Made by a program: the position numbers and the translations under genes | Notes under the pieces: model-generated | Database searches by the model: none | Told to the model about the DNA's origin: nothing | Seen by the model: only the letters and a program-made list of their open reading frames with translations | In this document: positions 1 to 11,268 of the stretch, piece by piece | Layout: every line of letters begins with the position of its first letter | Position numbering within the stretch: the stretch's first letter is position 1 | NCBI GenBank assembly: GCA_934045075.1 | Contig: OW203736.1 | Coordinates: 1,656,591-1,720,590 of the forward strand | Length of the DNA stretch: 64,000 bases | Reading direction: 5' to 3' | Source of the DNA: Yponomeuta sedellus | Taxonomy: Eukaryota > Arthropoda > Insecta > Lepidoptera > Yponomeutidae

Positions 1-577
1 TTGGCAGGTACGAGTATCTGTGTGTTCAATCGCCGATGCTATGCTACACACAGGTTCGCTCGCTTTTAATTCGCAGTCTATAATATTAATAAAAGACGAT
101 GACTGCTAACGACTTACTTAGAAGTATTTTGTATTTGCCTGTACAAATTCTGGTTTTGTGGGAATCTGGTATTTTGGGAATCTGGTATTTTGGGAATCTG
201 GTGTTTTGGGAATCTGGTAAAGTGGGAAGAAAGCCTCTCGGTAGTCTATGTTCCCTCTACCATCCAGGTTGCGTTGCGAGATAGGCGCTCGCGCGTGATT
301 TTGGAACGCGCGGCGGCCTTCTTACTTGTCATTGTGTCGAAAACACCAGGCAGAAATTAAATATAAGCTTCAAATAAGGTAAGTATTTAATAAGCGTTTT
401 ATTTCAGGTAAAACGCCGCTATTAAATCCTGTACGTTATTTGAAGCTTTGTAGTTTGAGACGTGTTTTTTATCGCCTGGTGGTAGAGGAAGCCAATGTGA
501 TTGTGATCTACTGGTTAGCAATATATTAAACAAAAAGTTATTAGAATAGACTTTTTATTAGGTACATACTAATAAAA
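1..577. other. Left flank, no gene recognised
   Basis: I see no convincing coding region. The stretch holds a 16-bp tandem repeat (151-214) and a hairpin whose arms are AAGCTTCAAATAA (about 366-378) and its reverse complement TTATTTGAAGCTT (about 437-449). It ends at the 9-bp target duplication of MULE-1. It may be part of an older element, but no domain or terminus could be identified. Confidence 0.6.
151..214. repeat. 16-bp tandem repeat, 4 copies
   Basis: Four head-to-tail copies of TGGTATTTTGGGAATC. The first has two differences and the last has one. A partial fifth copy follows. The short open frame across it is only the translation of the repeat. Confidence 0.9.
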
Positions 578-935
578 AATATGTAAGCAATTCCGGTTTC
601 GGACTGCTGGTTCCATTGGAAAGTTCCATTGATGGGCCCAACAGGATTTTCTAGTCCTTTTGTCTCCACTACTTAGGATGAGTGGGTCCAACAGGATTTT
701 TACGGTACTCATGTCTCCATGTGGGTCCAATAAGATTTTGACGGTTCTCATGTCTCCATTGTTCGAAATAGGTGGAGCTATTAGGATTTATTCAGTACTG
801 TTGTCTCCACTGTTAAGATACTGGCCATGTAAGTGTAATTGACATTGATTGACATTTGATCTAATAAATAGATTACTATTTGATAATCTATTTGTAAGTA
901 ATTCACTATTCACACTTCTATTTGTATTTACTAAA

Positions 936-3900
936 ATGGACCAAGATCTCCGTTTTTTGGAAAGAAAGGGTGGTAAAGTTTTGATTTACAATGGTTACCA
1001 GTTTTATAAACACACGGTTTATAAAAATACCAGAACCCGTTGGATTTGCAGTCGTAAAAAGAAGGACAAATGCCCTGGTGCGATTACAGTTCATGTGAGT
1101 CTAAAACTAATTTGATTTAACCATGTTGATATTTCGAATTTCGATTGTCTCTCGAGAGGAACACCAGGATTGTAATAGTAGTTGGCGCTTAAAACCTTTC
1201 CTGAACCAATATTTCAAGACCAACATTACGGTTATTAACCTCTGGAACGCCGAAGCGCGGATCCGCGCGGCAGTACTAGAATGCCTAAGCGCGTATCCGC
1301 GCGCATCCGATATCGTGTAGGTTTTGCGCTATTTTAATCAATAATACAAGGGAACAGAGTTTAAAATAGTGTTTTTCTTAATCCTAATGAACGAATGAAC
1401 CATAAACAATAGTCACCCACAGAGTACAATGTCAAAAAACCGGTCAATTCAAGTGGTTGAAATTCAAACTTGCCGAGTGCGCGCAAACAACTACGAGGTA
1501 GACAAAAAAGTGAAATTCTAAGGAAAATAAGCTTATTTACGAAATAAGGGGTAAGTAATCATTATTTATAGTTCTTCTGCTATCCACATAAATAAAATTT
1601 TGATTGAATCTATGCATTATTATCGTATTATCTTGAAACCAAACTAACATTCTAAAGTACTTGGAATGTTTGTTCCATGTTTGTACACATCTCTCAGTAT
1701 GTTTGTATTGACTTACTTGTATCATTTTGATGGGAATTTTGTCCCTTTTATATATTTCAATTCAATAATTACGTTGGATAAATAGTGTAGCAGATAAATG
1801 CCTTTTTTGTCCATCATGTCTAAAATACACGCACACATGCACACATACGATGTTGTATGTTCACTCGCCGCGTAAGCGCGGATCCGCGCGACTATACAGG
1901 TGGCTCTTTCCTATTTCGAAACACATCATGCCATGTAAACATTGAACATTTTAATATGAAGACATATTTTACCATTTAGAAAATAGCATAATAATGATAA
2001 TATAAGTTTATTTCAAATTTTAATTTATAAAAAAATATCTAATATATAATTAATTATATAATAATAATTATTATAATACATAACTAATAACTCCATTTTT
2101 TTTCCTTTCTTTACTTTAAATAAGTTTGTAAATTCTTCAAGCGTTATATGTATATTTATTTATACTAATTATCTGATTGAAATGCTGTTAGGATATGATC
2201 TTTTGTTGGAGTTGCGTTACACGATGAAGTTCTATTCGTCACTCACGTGTCACGCGTTTTCCCGTTGTTTGCGTAATATACCGCTTCATTCCAAAAGGTC
2301 GTATCCTAACATCATTTGAACCTGATAATATTATATTATGTTTATTATATATTAAATATAAATACTATATAATATAATAAATATCGCGTCGATCTTGCCC
2401 CCGATAAACATAGTCTTTCTTACAGAAGAAATAATGGCGGATTTACCACTCCAACCATCGCTAGTACTGGGCATGGTCGTCGATCGTACTCCTGAAAGTA
2501 GTTTTAGGGTACGGAGCAACGACCAAGTAATATTAGAGAGGAGTGCGTCAGGGAGTCTTAGAGTACGTATAAATCTATATTTAGTGAACAATTTTATTTT
2601 GTGTCTAATGCATATTTTATGATTTGATAAATGTACAAAATTTTTGCAGCAATTTAGGCCCCAAGAAATTCTTGGAGGGGAAAGGGTTGAGGTGGTTGAG
2701 GCCACGCAGCCTTTTTCACACGGACAGTGTATGTATACTTTTTTACTTATTGTGTTGCCTATTATTATTATTATCCCCAGCAAACTAGGGATACATTTTG
2801 TGTGTGAAAGAATGTGTAAGCCTTGGCAGACCAACATTATTAAAAAAAATTGTAAAAATGTAAATATTGTTTATCAATAAAAATATTTTACTCTATCCTA
2901 ACTATTTATTTACACCATCTCAATAATATTAAATAATAAAACGTAATTGTAATTGGTACGAAATGTCCCTAGCTTTTTAGCGTCTATACGACCCCCTGTA
3001 TAGTCGCGCGGATCCGCGCTTAGGCAGGTGAGTAAAGATTACTTCGCGCGGATACGCGCTTCGGCAATTGAACGCAGTAGGCCGTTCACTCACACATGTA
3101 TAGAACAGTAGAAATGTGGTGCGAGAATATGCTGTGTTTATAGTTTATTTTCTCAAAAAAGTTGCTCCACAGAGTACTACTGTCTTATACACATCGACAG
3201 TCCATTTATTGAACATTGCGATACCGCTACTTCCAGAGACAAAAGAGTAGATCTTCATAAAAAAAAGCTTGAACGAAAATAACCTACTCTAAACACAATT
3301 GTTAGATTCATTTGGCAAAAAAATGTTCATTAGAAGGATTATGCGATTTATTGATAACTATAAATGAAAAAGGACATTATATTTTACCTAAATAAGCACG
3401 AACATATGACTTACATCAATGTGACGATGTGTTGTGAGCCTCGAAAAGTGAGCAACGAATAAGTGCAAAATGGCGATTCTTCTGGAGAAATGTGGACTTT
3501 TGATAATAGTTTTTCGGCGACAATTTTCTCTAGAAATGCGCTGTTTTTCATGTTAATGAATTTTTAGGTACATGGTGAATAGTTAGTGCTAAGTAAAAGT
3601 AAAAATAAAACAAAGTAGTTGACAGAAAACATCATCAATGCAGGAAGAAGGGAAAAAAAACACATTGTTTACTTTTTGAGGCTGTAAAATAAAAATAAAT
3701 GACGACCTTACAATCTTATTGTGTTTATATTACTTGTTCGTTATTGGACTTTCCATAACAATCATAAATTTCATAGGTTCCATACATTTTTCCAAATTTC
3801 CAAGACATTATCTAACACGCTGTCACTCGCGCTAATTTACACCGTTACGCCCGGCGCACAAGGGTGCAACATTTTCGGTGGCTCTGGCATTCCAAAGGTT

Positions 3901-5152
3901 AACCAATGTATAAGTTGTTTGGCTTATAAAATGTATGTAATATCTATATTTTTATTTATTTTAGGGTGCAAATATAGAAAAGATTACCGAGCACGCTGTA
4001 GAATGTTTGCCCGATGAGGCTAGAAATATGGTAGCCTTTGCTCTTGATGATGTGAAAGCAAGAGCAGCAATTACAACAGAACCAATCCCTGTTATTTTCA
4101 AGGAAGTCATGGCACCACTATATGATATGGGACTCGACAAAGTAACAAAAATTTCATATGAGAGTTCAAAAACATCAATATATGCTAAAAGAAAACAAGA
4201 ATTCGAAGTTAAAAAATTGGTCTACAATAATATCCAGGAAGCGGAAATCCCGGCAAAATTTAAATCATTTTTAAAAGCAGATTACTACTGTGACGGACGG
4301 AGAGTTATGATTTTTTATACAGAATATTTTAAGCAGTTATTGGAAAATATTGACGAATATTATGGGGATGGTACTTTTCGAAGCACACCTGTTCCATTCT
4401 CTCAATTATACACCTTACACGGTAACTTTAAAAGTACGTCAGGAACAACAAATATAGTACCGCTGATATATTGCCTTATGAGCGATAAAACTGAACAGTC
4501 TTACATCGTACTTTTTGAATTATTAAAAACACAATGCCCAGCGTGGAATCCAAGAGTTTTCCATTGCGATTTTGAAACAGCAGTAACAAATGCATTAAAA
4601 AATGTGTTTCCAACTATCAAAATAGTACGGTGCTATTATCATTACATCAATTCCCTGTGGCGAAAAGCAAAATATCTAGGTTTGAAAGCAAAAATGTATC
4701 GTCGCATAGTAGGTTTGTGTACAGCACTCCCATTATTACCTGTGGATTGTATGTATGAGGGATGGAATTATATTCAATCAGAATGCAATGAGATGCGAAA
4801 GTTAAAACCATTTATGGATTATATGAATACATATTGGTTTAAAAATGAACAATTTATGAAAGAATGGTGTGTATATAATCAACTTCATCGTACAAATAAC
4901 TTTGCGGAAGGCTGGCATGCTCGAATTAACCGTGCGATAAATAAAAATTATGTGACGATTGCTAAGTTGCTTTCCGTTCTGGAAAAGGATGTGTCTATTA
5001 ATAAAATGCAAATTGGTAATGCTACAAGTAACCATTCACAACGTAACAGGAGCATTCTACAAAAAGACAGAGATGCATTTATTTTAAATGCTCAGATGAA
5101 ATTGATTCACAAAGAAATAACAGTCGGACATTTCTTAGAGCAAGTGCGATAA
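936..5152 (+). CDS. MULE-1 transposase: FLYWCH zinc finger plus MULE DDE domain
   Basis: There are two exons, 936-1094 and 3965-5152 (about 448 residues), joined by a GTGAGT donor and a TTTTAG acceptor in phase. Exon 1 is a FLYWCH finger: GGKVLIYNGYQFYK, then RWICSRKKKDKCPGAI with the paired cysteines. Exon 2 is the catalytic domain, with acidic residues in YYGDGTF, HCDFETA and NNFAEGWHAR, plus the CYYH and RRIVGLC blocks usual for insect FLYWCH MULEs. I found no stop or frameshift, so the frame looks intact. The 2.9-kb intron is long because a TTAA element (1239-3898) lies in it. Expected role: cut-and-paste transposition at the element's inverted repeats. Confidence 0.88.
1253..1310. repeat. 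GCGCGGATCCGCGC-type palindromic subterminal repeats
   Basis: Copies of a GC-rich palindrome (AGCGCGGATCCGCGCG and variants with GTATCC) lie just inside the left end of the TTAA element. Further copies are at about 1871-1890 and 3006-3065. Similar spaced palindromes act as transposase binding sites in other piggyBac-like elements; that role is inferred here. Confidence 0.7.
2186..2311. mobile_element. 126-bp MITE-like inverted repeat
   Basis: The left end TGTTAGGATATGATCTTTT and the right end, read on the other strand, TGTTAGGATACGACCTTTT are inverted copies about 19 bp long around a non-coding centre. No clear target duplication was resolved. Confidence 0.6.
2426..2728 (+). other. Possible pair of captured exons
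   Basis: A segment opening after TTCTTACAG with ATG at 2434 reads MADLPLQPSLVLGMVVDRTP and continues openly to 2562, where GTACGT follows. A second segment after TTTTTGCAG (2650) reads QFRPQEILGGERVEVVEATQ in a compatible phase. The base composition is richer in GC than the surroundings. I recognise no family. This could be a captured host fragment or a remnant of the element's own gene, and chance is not excluded. Confidence 0.3.
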
Positions 5153-5756
5153 ACATTCATTCTTATATGCATTTTAATACCTAATTACTATTTTGTTTTT
5201 AAGTAAATGTTTTGACAATGGAACCACGAAACCGGATTTGAACCAAATAAAATTTCGATTATTGACTCCACCATCTAAATGGAACCATGCGAATTTGTAA
5301 ATCCTGTTGGACCCATCAATGGAGCCATGAAAACTTGAGAAACCTATTGGACCCATCAATGGAACTTTCCAATGGAACCAGCAGTCCGAAACCGCAATTC
5401 CAATGCGTAAGTGGAGAGTTTTCCACAGTTGTCTTAATTAAATAAAGTAGATAAGGTGCAAAATATATATATATATTTTTATTATTCGAATTCCCATTCA
5501 ATAAAAGAAATTATCCTTTAGTGCACTTTCATAACTAAGTTTTCTTAACTGGTTAAGAAAACCCCTTTTTTATTATTGTTTTCACAACTGGTTTTTAAAC
5601 AAGAATACGAAGTGTTCATTTATAACTGACAATCACAAATAGTTAAGAAACGAATAAATATGATTATGTTTTTATAACTAGCTACAGTCAGCATTAACAT
5701 TTTTCCTTTAACCTTAAATCAAACACAAAATGTAATTAAGGTAAATTAACTTTTAC

Positions 5757-7086
5757 TTAATATTTAAATGGGGCAATTATTTCTAAACAATGTCCAACAG
5801 TGATAGACTTATTTGTTAAAAGATGTATAGTATCCGCAATTTCTTGGTCAATCTCTTGGTAATTTTTGTTCGATTTGTTTTTGTTTGTGTTGAACGACAT
5901 TGAAATTTTTGTTTCTTTAATAAGATCATTCAGAATTGTTGCTAGCGACGGTTTTTGGCGTCCAACCATTCTATTAAGTCTTGCGTGCCAGCCTTCTAGA
6001 TTGTTGGTGGTCCGAATTTCCTCGCCGTAGCAGCACCAAGTCTTGATAAAATTTACGTCGCTGAACCAGTAACGGTTTAGGTAATTGTTGAACTTTATCA
6101 CTGCTTCAGTTTTCGGGGATTTGGTCATTGTATACTTGTAACCTGCCATTACATATCTCAATGGCAATCGGGCTAAGCCAGCACATCTCGCAATATGTCG
6201 TCTTTGTATCGTAGATTTATGCCCTAATCGTTTCGCCTTTTTAAAAAGGCTGGCACAAAAATGATAATAACATCCTTTCATTACTGCATTCGTGAAAATT
6301 TTTCGTATTGCTTTCATAGCTGAGATTTCGTAATCCAGTGTCAATTTTACGGGGTTCCATTCAGGAATTTGTGACTTTATCATTTCAAATATAAGTTTGT
6401 AGGTATTTTCAGTTTTATTATGAATGAAACCAAAGAATAAAGGTACAATTTTTTTTGTTATTTTATGTAGTCCATGAATGGTATATATTTGTGTGAAAGG
6501 TTCAGGGCAAGACTTAAAGGTCATTCCAGAAAGAAATGTTCGAAATTGTCCAAATACGTTTTTATATCAGAAGAAGAAAATATTAAAATCCTGGTGTTTG
6601 TGTCATTGTCGTTATAGTCGGCCAGGAGGAAGTTTTTATTTTTTTTTTGGTATTTCTACTTTAGTTGGTGATTCAAAATGGAGCTTAGAAACTCCTAATG
6701 CCTTATTTCTTGCTTTGTATAGACCACTTTTAATATTGTCAAATTTTGGTAAGTCAGCAACTAAGTGCACGCCATCGTCTTCCAGTTCGCATACTACTTC
6801 TTCAAACTGTTTTTGTATTGGATCGACATTAGCTACTATTTTAGTATTCAAATCTTTCATTTTCTTCAAAACTAGATATTTTGCACTATTAGGTAAACAA
6901 TCAATATCGTGCACGCCCTCTTTAACTATATGGTTTTCATTGCTTAATGTCACATTACCTTTATAACCGGTTTTATTGTATCATTTCCAAAAAAACATTT
7001 TCGTTCACATAAGTTTTAATTTTATGGTACTGACGGCCGTCGTATAGTAGTTTCTCGCGATCCCTTTTTGTCGTTATGAACTCCAT
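5757..7086 (-). pseudogene. MULE-2 transposase, decayed
   Basis: Reading leftward from ATG at 7086, the FLYWCH region (REKLLYDGRQYHK, about 7060-7020) runs directly into the transposase with no intron, unlike MULE-1, -3 and -4. It is broken by a frameshift and a TGA near 6970-7000. The next open part is 6953-6636, then a shift at a run of A near 6640, a short open part to about 6530, and another shift just before TFKSCPEPF. The catalytic part (6524-5757) keeps LDYEISAMKAI for the second acidic block and NNLEGWHAR for the third, while the expected DGTF is GMTF. It cannot give a full protein. Confidence 0.85.
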
Positions 7087-7588
7087 GATGGACTTAGAAA
7101 GCGACATAGTTTATCACTTAAGTTTTCGGTTGTTAATATATTTTATATAAATTGCACTCAATTGCAATAGAAAACTAAATAATACTAAAATGACAATGTC
7201 AATGTCATGCCATTGCAGTTTACATATCAATAATAGATAATAATTTATTGAGATAAGAACCTCATCCGTTTTCCGCATGCAATACTCTCGATAAAAACTT
7301 TTTAAGAATCCTAATGTCAAAACTGCAAGGAAATATTTTGTGTTTTGTAAAATCAACGCGGCTTGTGGCTTGTTTTTAAAGTTACAATTAGCAAAAAATA
7401 AAAATGCAAAATAATAATAAGAATGGAAAAAAAAAACATACACCTTTGACGAGGCAATTGACATAGATCAACGTAAGTATTTTAAAATTGTAGTGACAAC
7501 AGATGATTTCGGAAAAATAAAACATTGATATTGTACTTTACTTCTTATATTTACCTACTTCTTACAGTCTTAACAATAGCAGAGGGCG

Positions 7589-7822
7589 ATGAAGTGGCAG
7601 AGGAGGCGGCGGAGGAGAAGGAGGTGGCGGCGAAGAACGAGCCCGACGCGATGGGCGATGATTCCAACTGTCATCTACTTTGAAGACGACATTGCGTCCG
7701 AATCATCGGACACCATTATTATAGAGTCAGGCGACGATGATTCGGATGCAACTGTCATCTACTTTGAAGACGACATTGCGTCCGAATCATCGGACACCAT
7801 TATTATGGAGTCAGGCGATTAA
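7589..7822 (+). CDS. Small acidic accessory frame with SIM-like repeats
   Basis: The frame lies just inside the right inverted repeat of MULE-2 and is transcribed away from the transposase. It has two direct copies of a 28-residue unit (84-bp period starting near 7666 and 7750) with TVIYFEDD and DTIIIESGDDD. Each has a short run of branched hydrophobic residues followed by acidic residues, which resembles a SUMO-interacting motif. The arginine-rich start (MKWQRRRRRRRRW) is probably wrong: in the neighbouring frame the same bases encode an acidic stretch (EGDEVAEEAAEEKEV), so a 1-nt shift near 7660 is likely. A TTTACTTCTTACAG-like acceptor just upstream suggests it is a last exon. No family was recognised. 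Confidence 0.45.
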   Translation: MKWQRRRRRRRRWRRRTSPTRWAMIPTVIYFEDDIASESSDTIIIESGDDDSDATVIYFEDDIASESSDTIIMESGD

Positions 7823-8975
7823 AATGCGACTATTATATATGAATTTACATTTTGTGTTTGATTTAAGGTTAAAGGAAAAATGTTAATGCTGACTGTAGCT
7901 AGTTATAAAAACATAATCATAATTATTCGTTTCTTAACTATTTGTGATTGTCAGTTATGAATGAACACTTCGTATTCTTGTTTAAAAACCTGTTGTGAAA
8001 ACAATAATAAAAAAAAAGTTTTTCTTAACCAGTTAAGAAAACTTAGTTATGAAAGTGCACTAAAGGGAAATTATTAAGTGAGACAAGCTCAAATCAAATT
8101 TAGAAGAAAAAATAAATTCGAATCTGATTAATCAACAGGTACAAACATTCTTGTCACATGATTTGTGATTGGAGCGGGCATAATTTCACGTCTATAATAA
8201 CGAGCAAAGGTGTTCCCCGACCTCCAATTTCCTCTGGCCATTATTTCATCCAGGGGAAACTGGTCAGCCCAATTTTTTGAAGCTACTGCGGATCGAATGC
8301 TGCCCGGCGATGCCGTTATGCCAGCTTCAGACAAAAGGGTTTTGATCCACCCTGCAATTATGGTTCGACTAGCAATTTTGGGTTGGCCTCTAAGGCTGAC
8401 AAACAAATTATTACAGTTAGCCGATCTACGTCTAGAGTCGACCACTTTTATAGTTTGTTTTATCCAGTAAACTGGGTTCAAGTTGACACTGATTGAGTTA
8501 GGTAATAGTTTCCAGCTTGATTGCCTGTGTGTATTGTCATCTGTCTTTGAGCCGAACATAGGCCAAAATGTTATGCCTTCGCTATCCTCTACGAAGTGTT
8601 CGTCATCTACTGCTAACAGCGTTAAGTCATGAATGCGCCTGCCTGAACACAGCAAAAGGTAAGGCTGCGTGCCTACAAACTGCAAATGAATTATTGGTAT
8701 CAACAACTGTATTGCTCATAAAGGACGCTAACACATCTATGTTCCAAATAGGGGGTTTCTTAAGCAGCGGTTTTTTCAAAGCAATTGACTTGAGCACATG
8801 CTGTACAAGAGTATGTGAGCTTAAACTACATGACTCTTCTGTATTACTTAAGGTAGCAACCACAGACTTATGCAACAAAATAGTGTTGTAAGATAATTTT
8901 TCAATGAGGCAAAGATCTGCTAGAGACCTAGCTAAGGTAGACCCGCTCGGTTTTAAAGGACCCTTTAATTCGCGA

Positions 8976-9442
8976 CATTGAGAATACTCAACATTAATTT
9001 AAAAAAAAAATCACTCGAAACCAAAACGTTTCCCAAGTCTTTGCTCCTACTAATCATTTGCAGAAATAAAACGCAACGAAAACAAAAAAATGTCTATGCC
9101 CATAACGCTGACAATTTTGACAGTTGTGACGAAATTGTTAACCGACTGTGTGCGCTCTCCGGATACGAGGTAAACATTTTAAAAATTTCCTTGTTTTTGT
9201 CATAGTACCTATTGTTTGTTCATCAAATTATATTTGATGACTATTGCTTTACTTCTTTGCCTAAATATAACGGCGTTTTAGTGTGGTTTTGGTAAGTTAT
9301 TGAGCGGTTAAGTTTTTAGTTGAAAATACTCAACATTGCGAAAGCGCTCAGGATTGACTTGTTATGGACAGTGTTGAATATATTCAACATTGCGAACTTA
9401 TATACAAAACACCCTTCCCCAGCTACGTTGAGTATTTTCAAC
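8976..9442. repeat. piggyBac-1 subterminal palindromes, left set
   Basis: Repeated near-palindromic motifs of the type GTTGAAAATACTCAACATTG occur at about 8982-9000, 9322-9345, 9371-9395 and 9425-9442. The same motif recurs at the right end (about 12917-12990), next to GCAATGTTGAGTATTTTCAA. Matching sets at both ends suggest transposase binding sites; this is inference. Confidence 0.75.
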
Positions 9443-9993
9443 AACACCCCTAATAAAGACGTATTTAAGTAACACTATTTCCTGCATTTTTCGTTTCTTT
9501 TTTTCACTTGGCTGTGGGTTTTGCATGTGTTTTTTCTCACTTGCTGCAGATGAAACCGACATGGGGACATACGCGCAAAATTATGGCTCTCGTACCACCT
9601 GCAAATGCACCTTCTGATGAAGGTGATTCCTCTGATGATGAAGTTGTTATTCAACGGAAGACGAATCGCATTGGACAACCATTTTATTACTCTGACTCAC
9701 CAAGATCATCTCGAACATCATCAGTAGTTAGCTCGGAACCACTAGCCTACCCTTCAGATTTAGACAACTTACTTATTAGTTCTGATGAAGACATTCCAGC
9801 CACACCTCCACCAGCCAACGATATCAGCATCAAAGACCCTACTGTACCTTTGACACCACTAATGAACGAAATAGCACCAGAAGAGCAGCTTCCGGTTTTG
9901 AATTCTGTTTCTTCTCTTTTATCGCCTCCCAGTATCAGCACTCCTACAGCTGCAAATACTCGCTCCAAAAGACCAGCACCGACTAAACCTGTG

Positions 9994-11268
9994 TGTCGGC
10001 GATCGACGACTTTTTAGATTTAAGTTCCTTAGCGATTAGATAGACATTAGATAGGTAGTTAGTAGATAGGTACCTTAGTTGTAAGAATACGTTTGTTTAG
10101 ATTTAAGTCACATTTTTATTAAATAATTTTATCACCTTGTGTCTTATTTCCTTAGGCTTAAGAGTCAGTATTCAATAATAATTTTACATTATTTAGTTTT
10201 AGGATGATTTCACTTACCTTTCATTTGTTTTCATAGCCAGTACGATGCATATTATGTTATTTACTTTGTAAGCGATTGTAAACTAGATAGAATACCTCTT
10301 GCACCACAATTACTAGTGTATAAAATCTGCAGAACAGATTTTCTATGTAGAATTTTATCTCGTAAACCACGTTAGAAGCACGTCACGGATTAGGATAAAA
10401 CTGGTAAAACCACATAGATCAGCCTAAAATCTGTCGAAATACAACACATAGCACTCTATAGAATGGTGACATTGAGCCAAAATTAGCTAACAAAATCTTA
10501 TGTTTCCGAAAGCGATAACTTTCGATTGGCTCAACCGATTTTGATGAAACTTGCACAGCAGGTAGTTTTTACTAATATCTAACCATTTTTATTCTCACTA
10601 AAAAGATTTATTAATATTCTTCAGAGTTATTTCGATAGAAAAGTTCAGTCTATTTTCCTCAGTAAATCTGTACAAAATCCTATAAGAAACTTATTAGAAT
10701 GCTAGAAACTTATTAGAATGTCACTTATTCCAATGAGAAAACATTAATTTAATATAAATTAATGCGTAATTCTATGTAAATTCGCTAGGAAAGTAAATAA
10801 AGATAAGTAGGCTATCTATCTCGCTCGCTCACGCACCCCCCTCGCGCAGCCCCCGCCCCGGAACTAGGGCAATTTGGTATAAAAGGCGGCCGATCTCCGA
10901 CGATCGGCATTCATTCATTCGGACTCATTCCCGCGAACGGACGAGCGAGCTGGAAGCTGAAGATACTCTCGAGAACAAGGTGTTTTCTTTGCGGCAGTCT
11001 ACCCCCCGAACCGAAGCTGAACCCAGGCTGTGCAGCTAGCCGCAGAACGAGCGGCGATAAGAATTCACCGGAGGAGAGGCAGCGTGAGCGACGAGGCGAC
11101 GAGACTACTACGGCGGATCGACGTGACATCGAACTGAACGGGCGCTCGACTGGCCCTATACCTATAATACAGTCCACGTTTCTAATTCTTGTTTCTACGG
11201 ACGTAAAGGAGAGGGATTGAGAACTGAACTGAAGACGGGACGGGCTCTCTCTCACTCTCTCCTTTTCA
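9994..11268 (+). mobile_element. Solo LTR of an LTR retrotransposon
   Basis: The segment starts TGTCGGCGATCG and ends CTCTCTCCTTTTCA (the TG...CA rule). It is flanked by CTGTG at 9989-9993 and 11269-11273. It lacks internal coding sequence and lies within an otherwise continuous piggyBac frame, so it is a single LTR left by recombination between two LTRs. The 5-bp duplication fits BEL/Pao or Ty3/gypsy; the family is not identified. It differs from the 265-bp LTRs at 37361-40250. Confidence 0.88.
10878..10915 (+). promoter_or_regulatory. LTR core promoter
   Basis: TATAAAAGG (10878-10886) is followed about 30 bp later by an initiator-like TCATTCATTC and then GGACTC, in the GC-rich second half of the solo LTR. 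The spacing suits a TATA/initiator promoter on the plus strand, so it could drive transcription into the remaining piggyBac coding sequence. Confidence 0.6.

Larger units (their letters stand above)
1239..3898. mobile_element. Non-autonomous piggyBac-like (TTAA) element in MULE-1 intron
   Basis: TTAA flanks both sides (1235-1238 and 3899-3902). The ends are CCTCTGGAACGCC and, on the other strand, CCTTTGGAATGCC. The interior is AT-rich with no transposase. It carries several GCGCGGATCCGCGC-type palindromes, a small MITE (2186-2311) and two exon-like segments near 2426-2562 and 2650-2728. TTAA duplications point to piggyBac-type mobilisation in trans; that assignment is inference from the ends. 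Confidence 0.75.
587..5401 (+). mobile_element. MULE-1, FLYWCH-type Mutator-like transposon
   Basis: The ends are long inverted repeats. The left end reads GCAATTCCGGTTTCGGACTG and the right end, read inward on the other strand, GGAATTGCGGTTTCGGACTG. Both continue into imperfect subrepeats built on GGGTCCAACAGGATTTT (left about 590-830, right about 5215-5400). The flanks are AATATGTAA (578-586) and AATGCGTAA (5402-5410), a 9-bp target duplication with two changes, as expected for Mutator-like elements. The element carries a two-exon transposase, and its intron holds a TTAA-flanked insertion. Confidence 0.9.
5515..8066 (-). mobile_element. MULE-2, Mutator-like element with long TIRs
   Basis: The inverted repeats are about 225 bp (5515 to about 5740, and about 7845 to 8066), with outer ends CCTTTAGTGCACTTTC. 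They carry the subrepeats AACTTAGTTATGAAAGTGC and TTCTTAACTATTTGTGATTG. A perfect GAAATTAT duplication flanks it (5507-5514 and 8067-8074). It contains a decayed MULE transposase on the minus strand and a small acidic frame on the plus strand. It sits about 100 bp from MULE-1 but has unrelated ends, so it is a separate family. Confidence 0.92.

Noticed and set aside
2352..2837. 161-residue minus-strand frame in the TTAA element
   Set aside because: It is antisense to the exon-like blocks, has no domain, and its composition follows the AT-rich background.
8953..8960. Clean TTAA target duplication at the left end of piggyBac-1
   Set aside because: TTAA is four bases away from the TIR (AGGA intervenes), so a perfect duplication cannot be claimed on this side.
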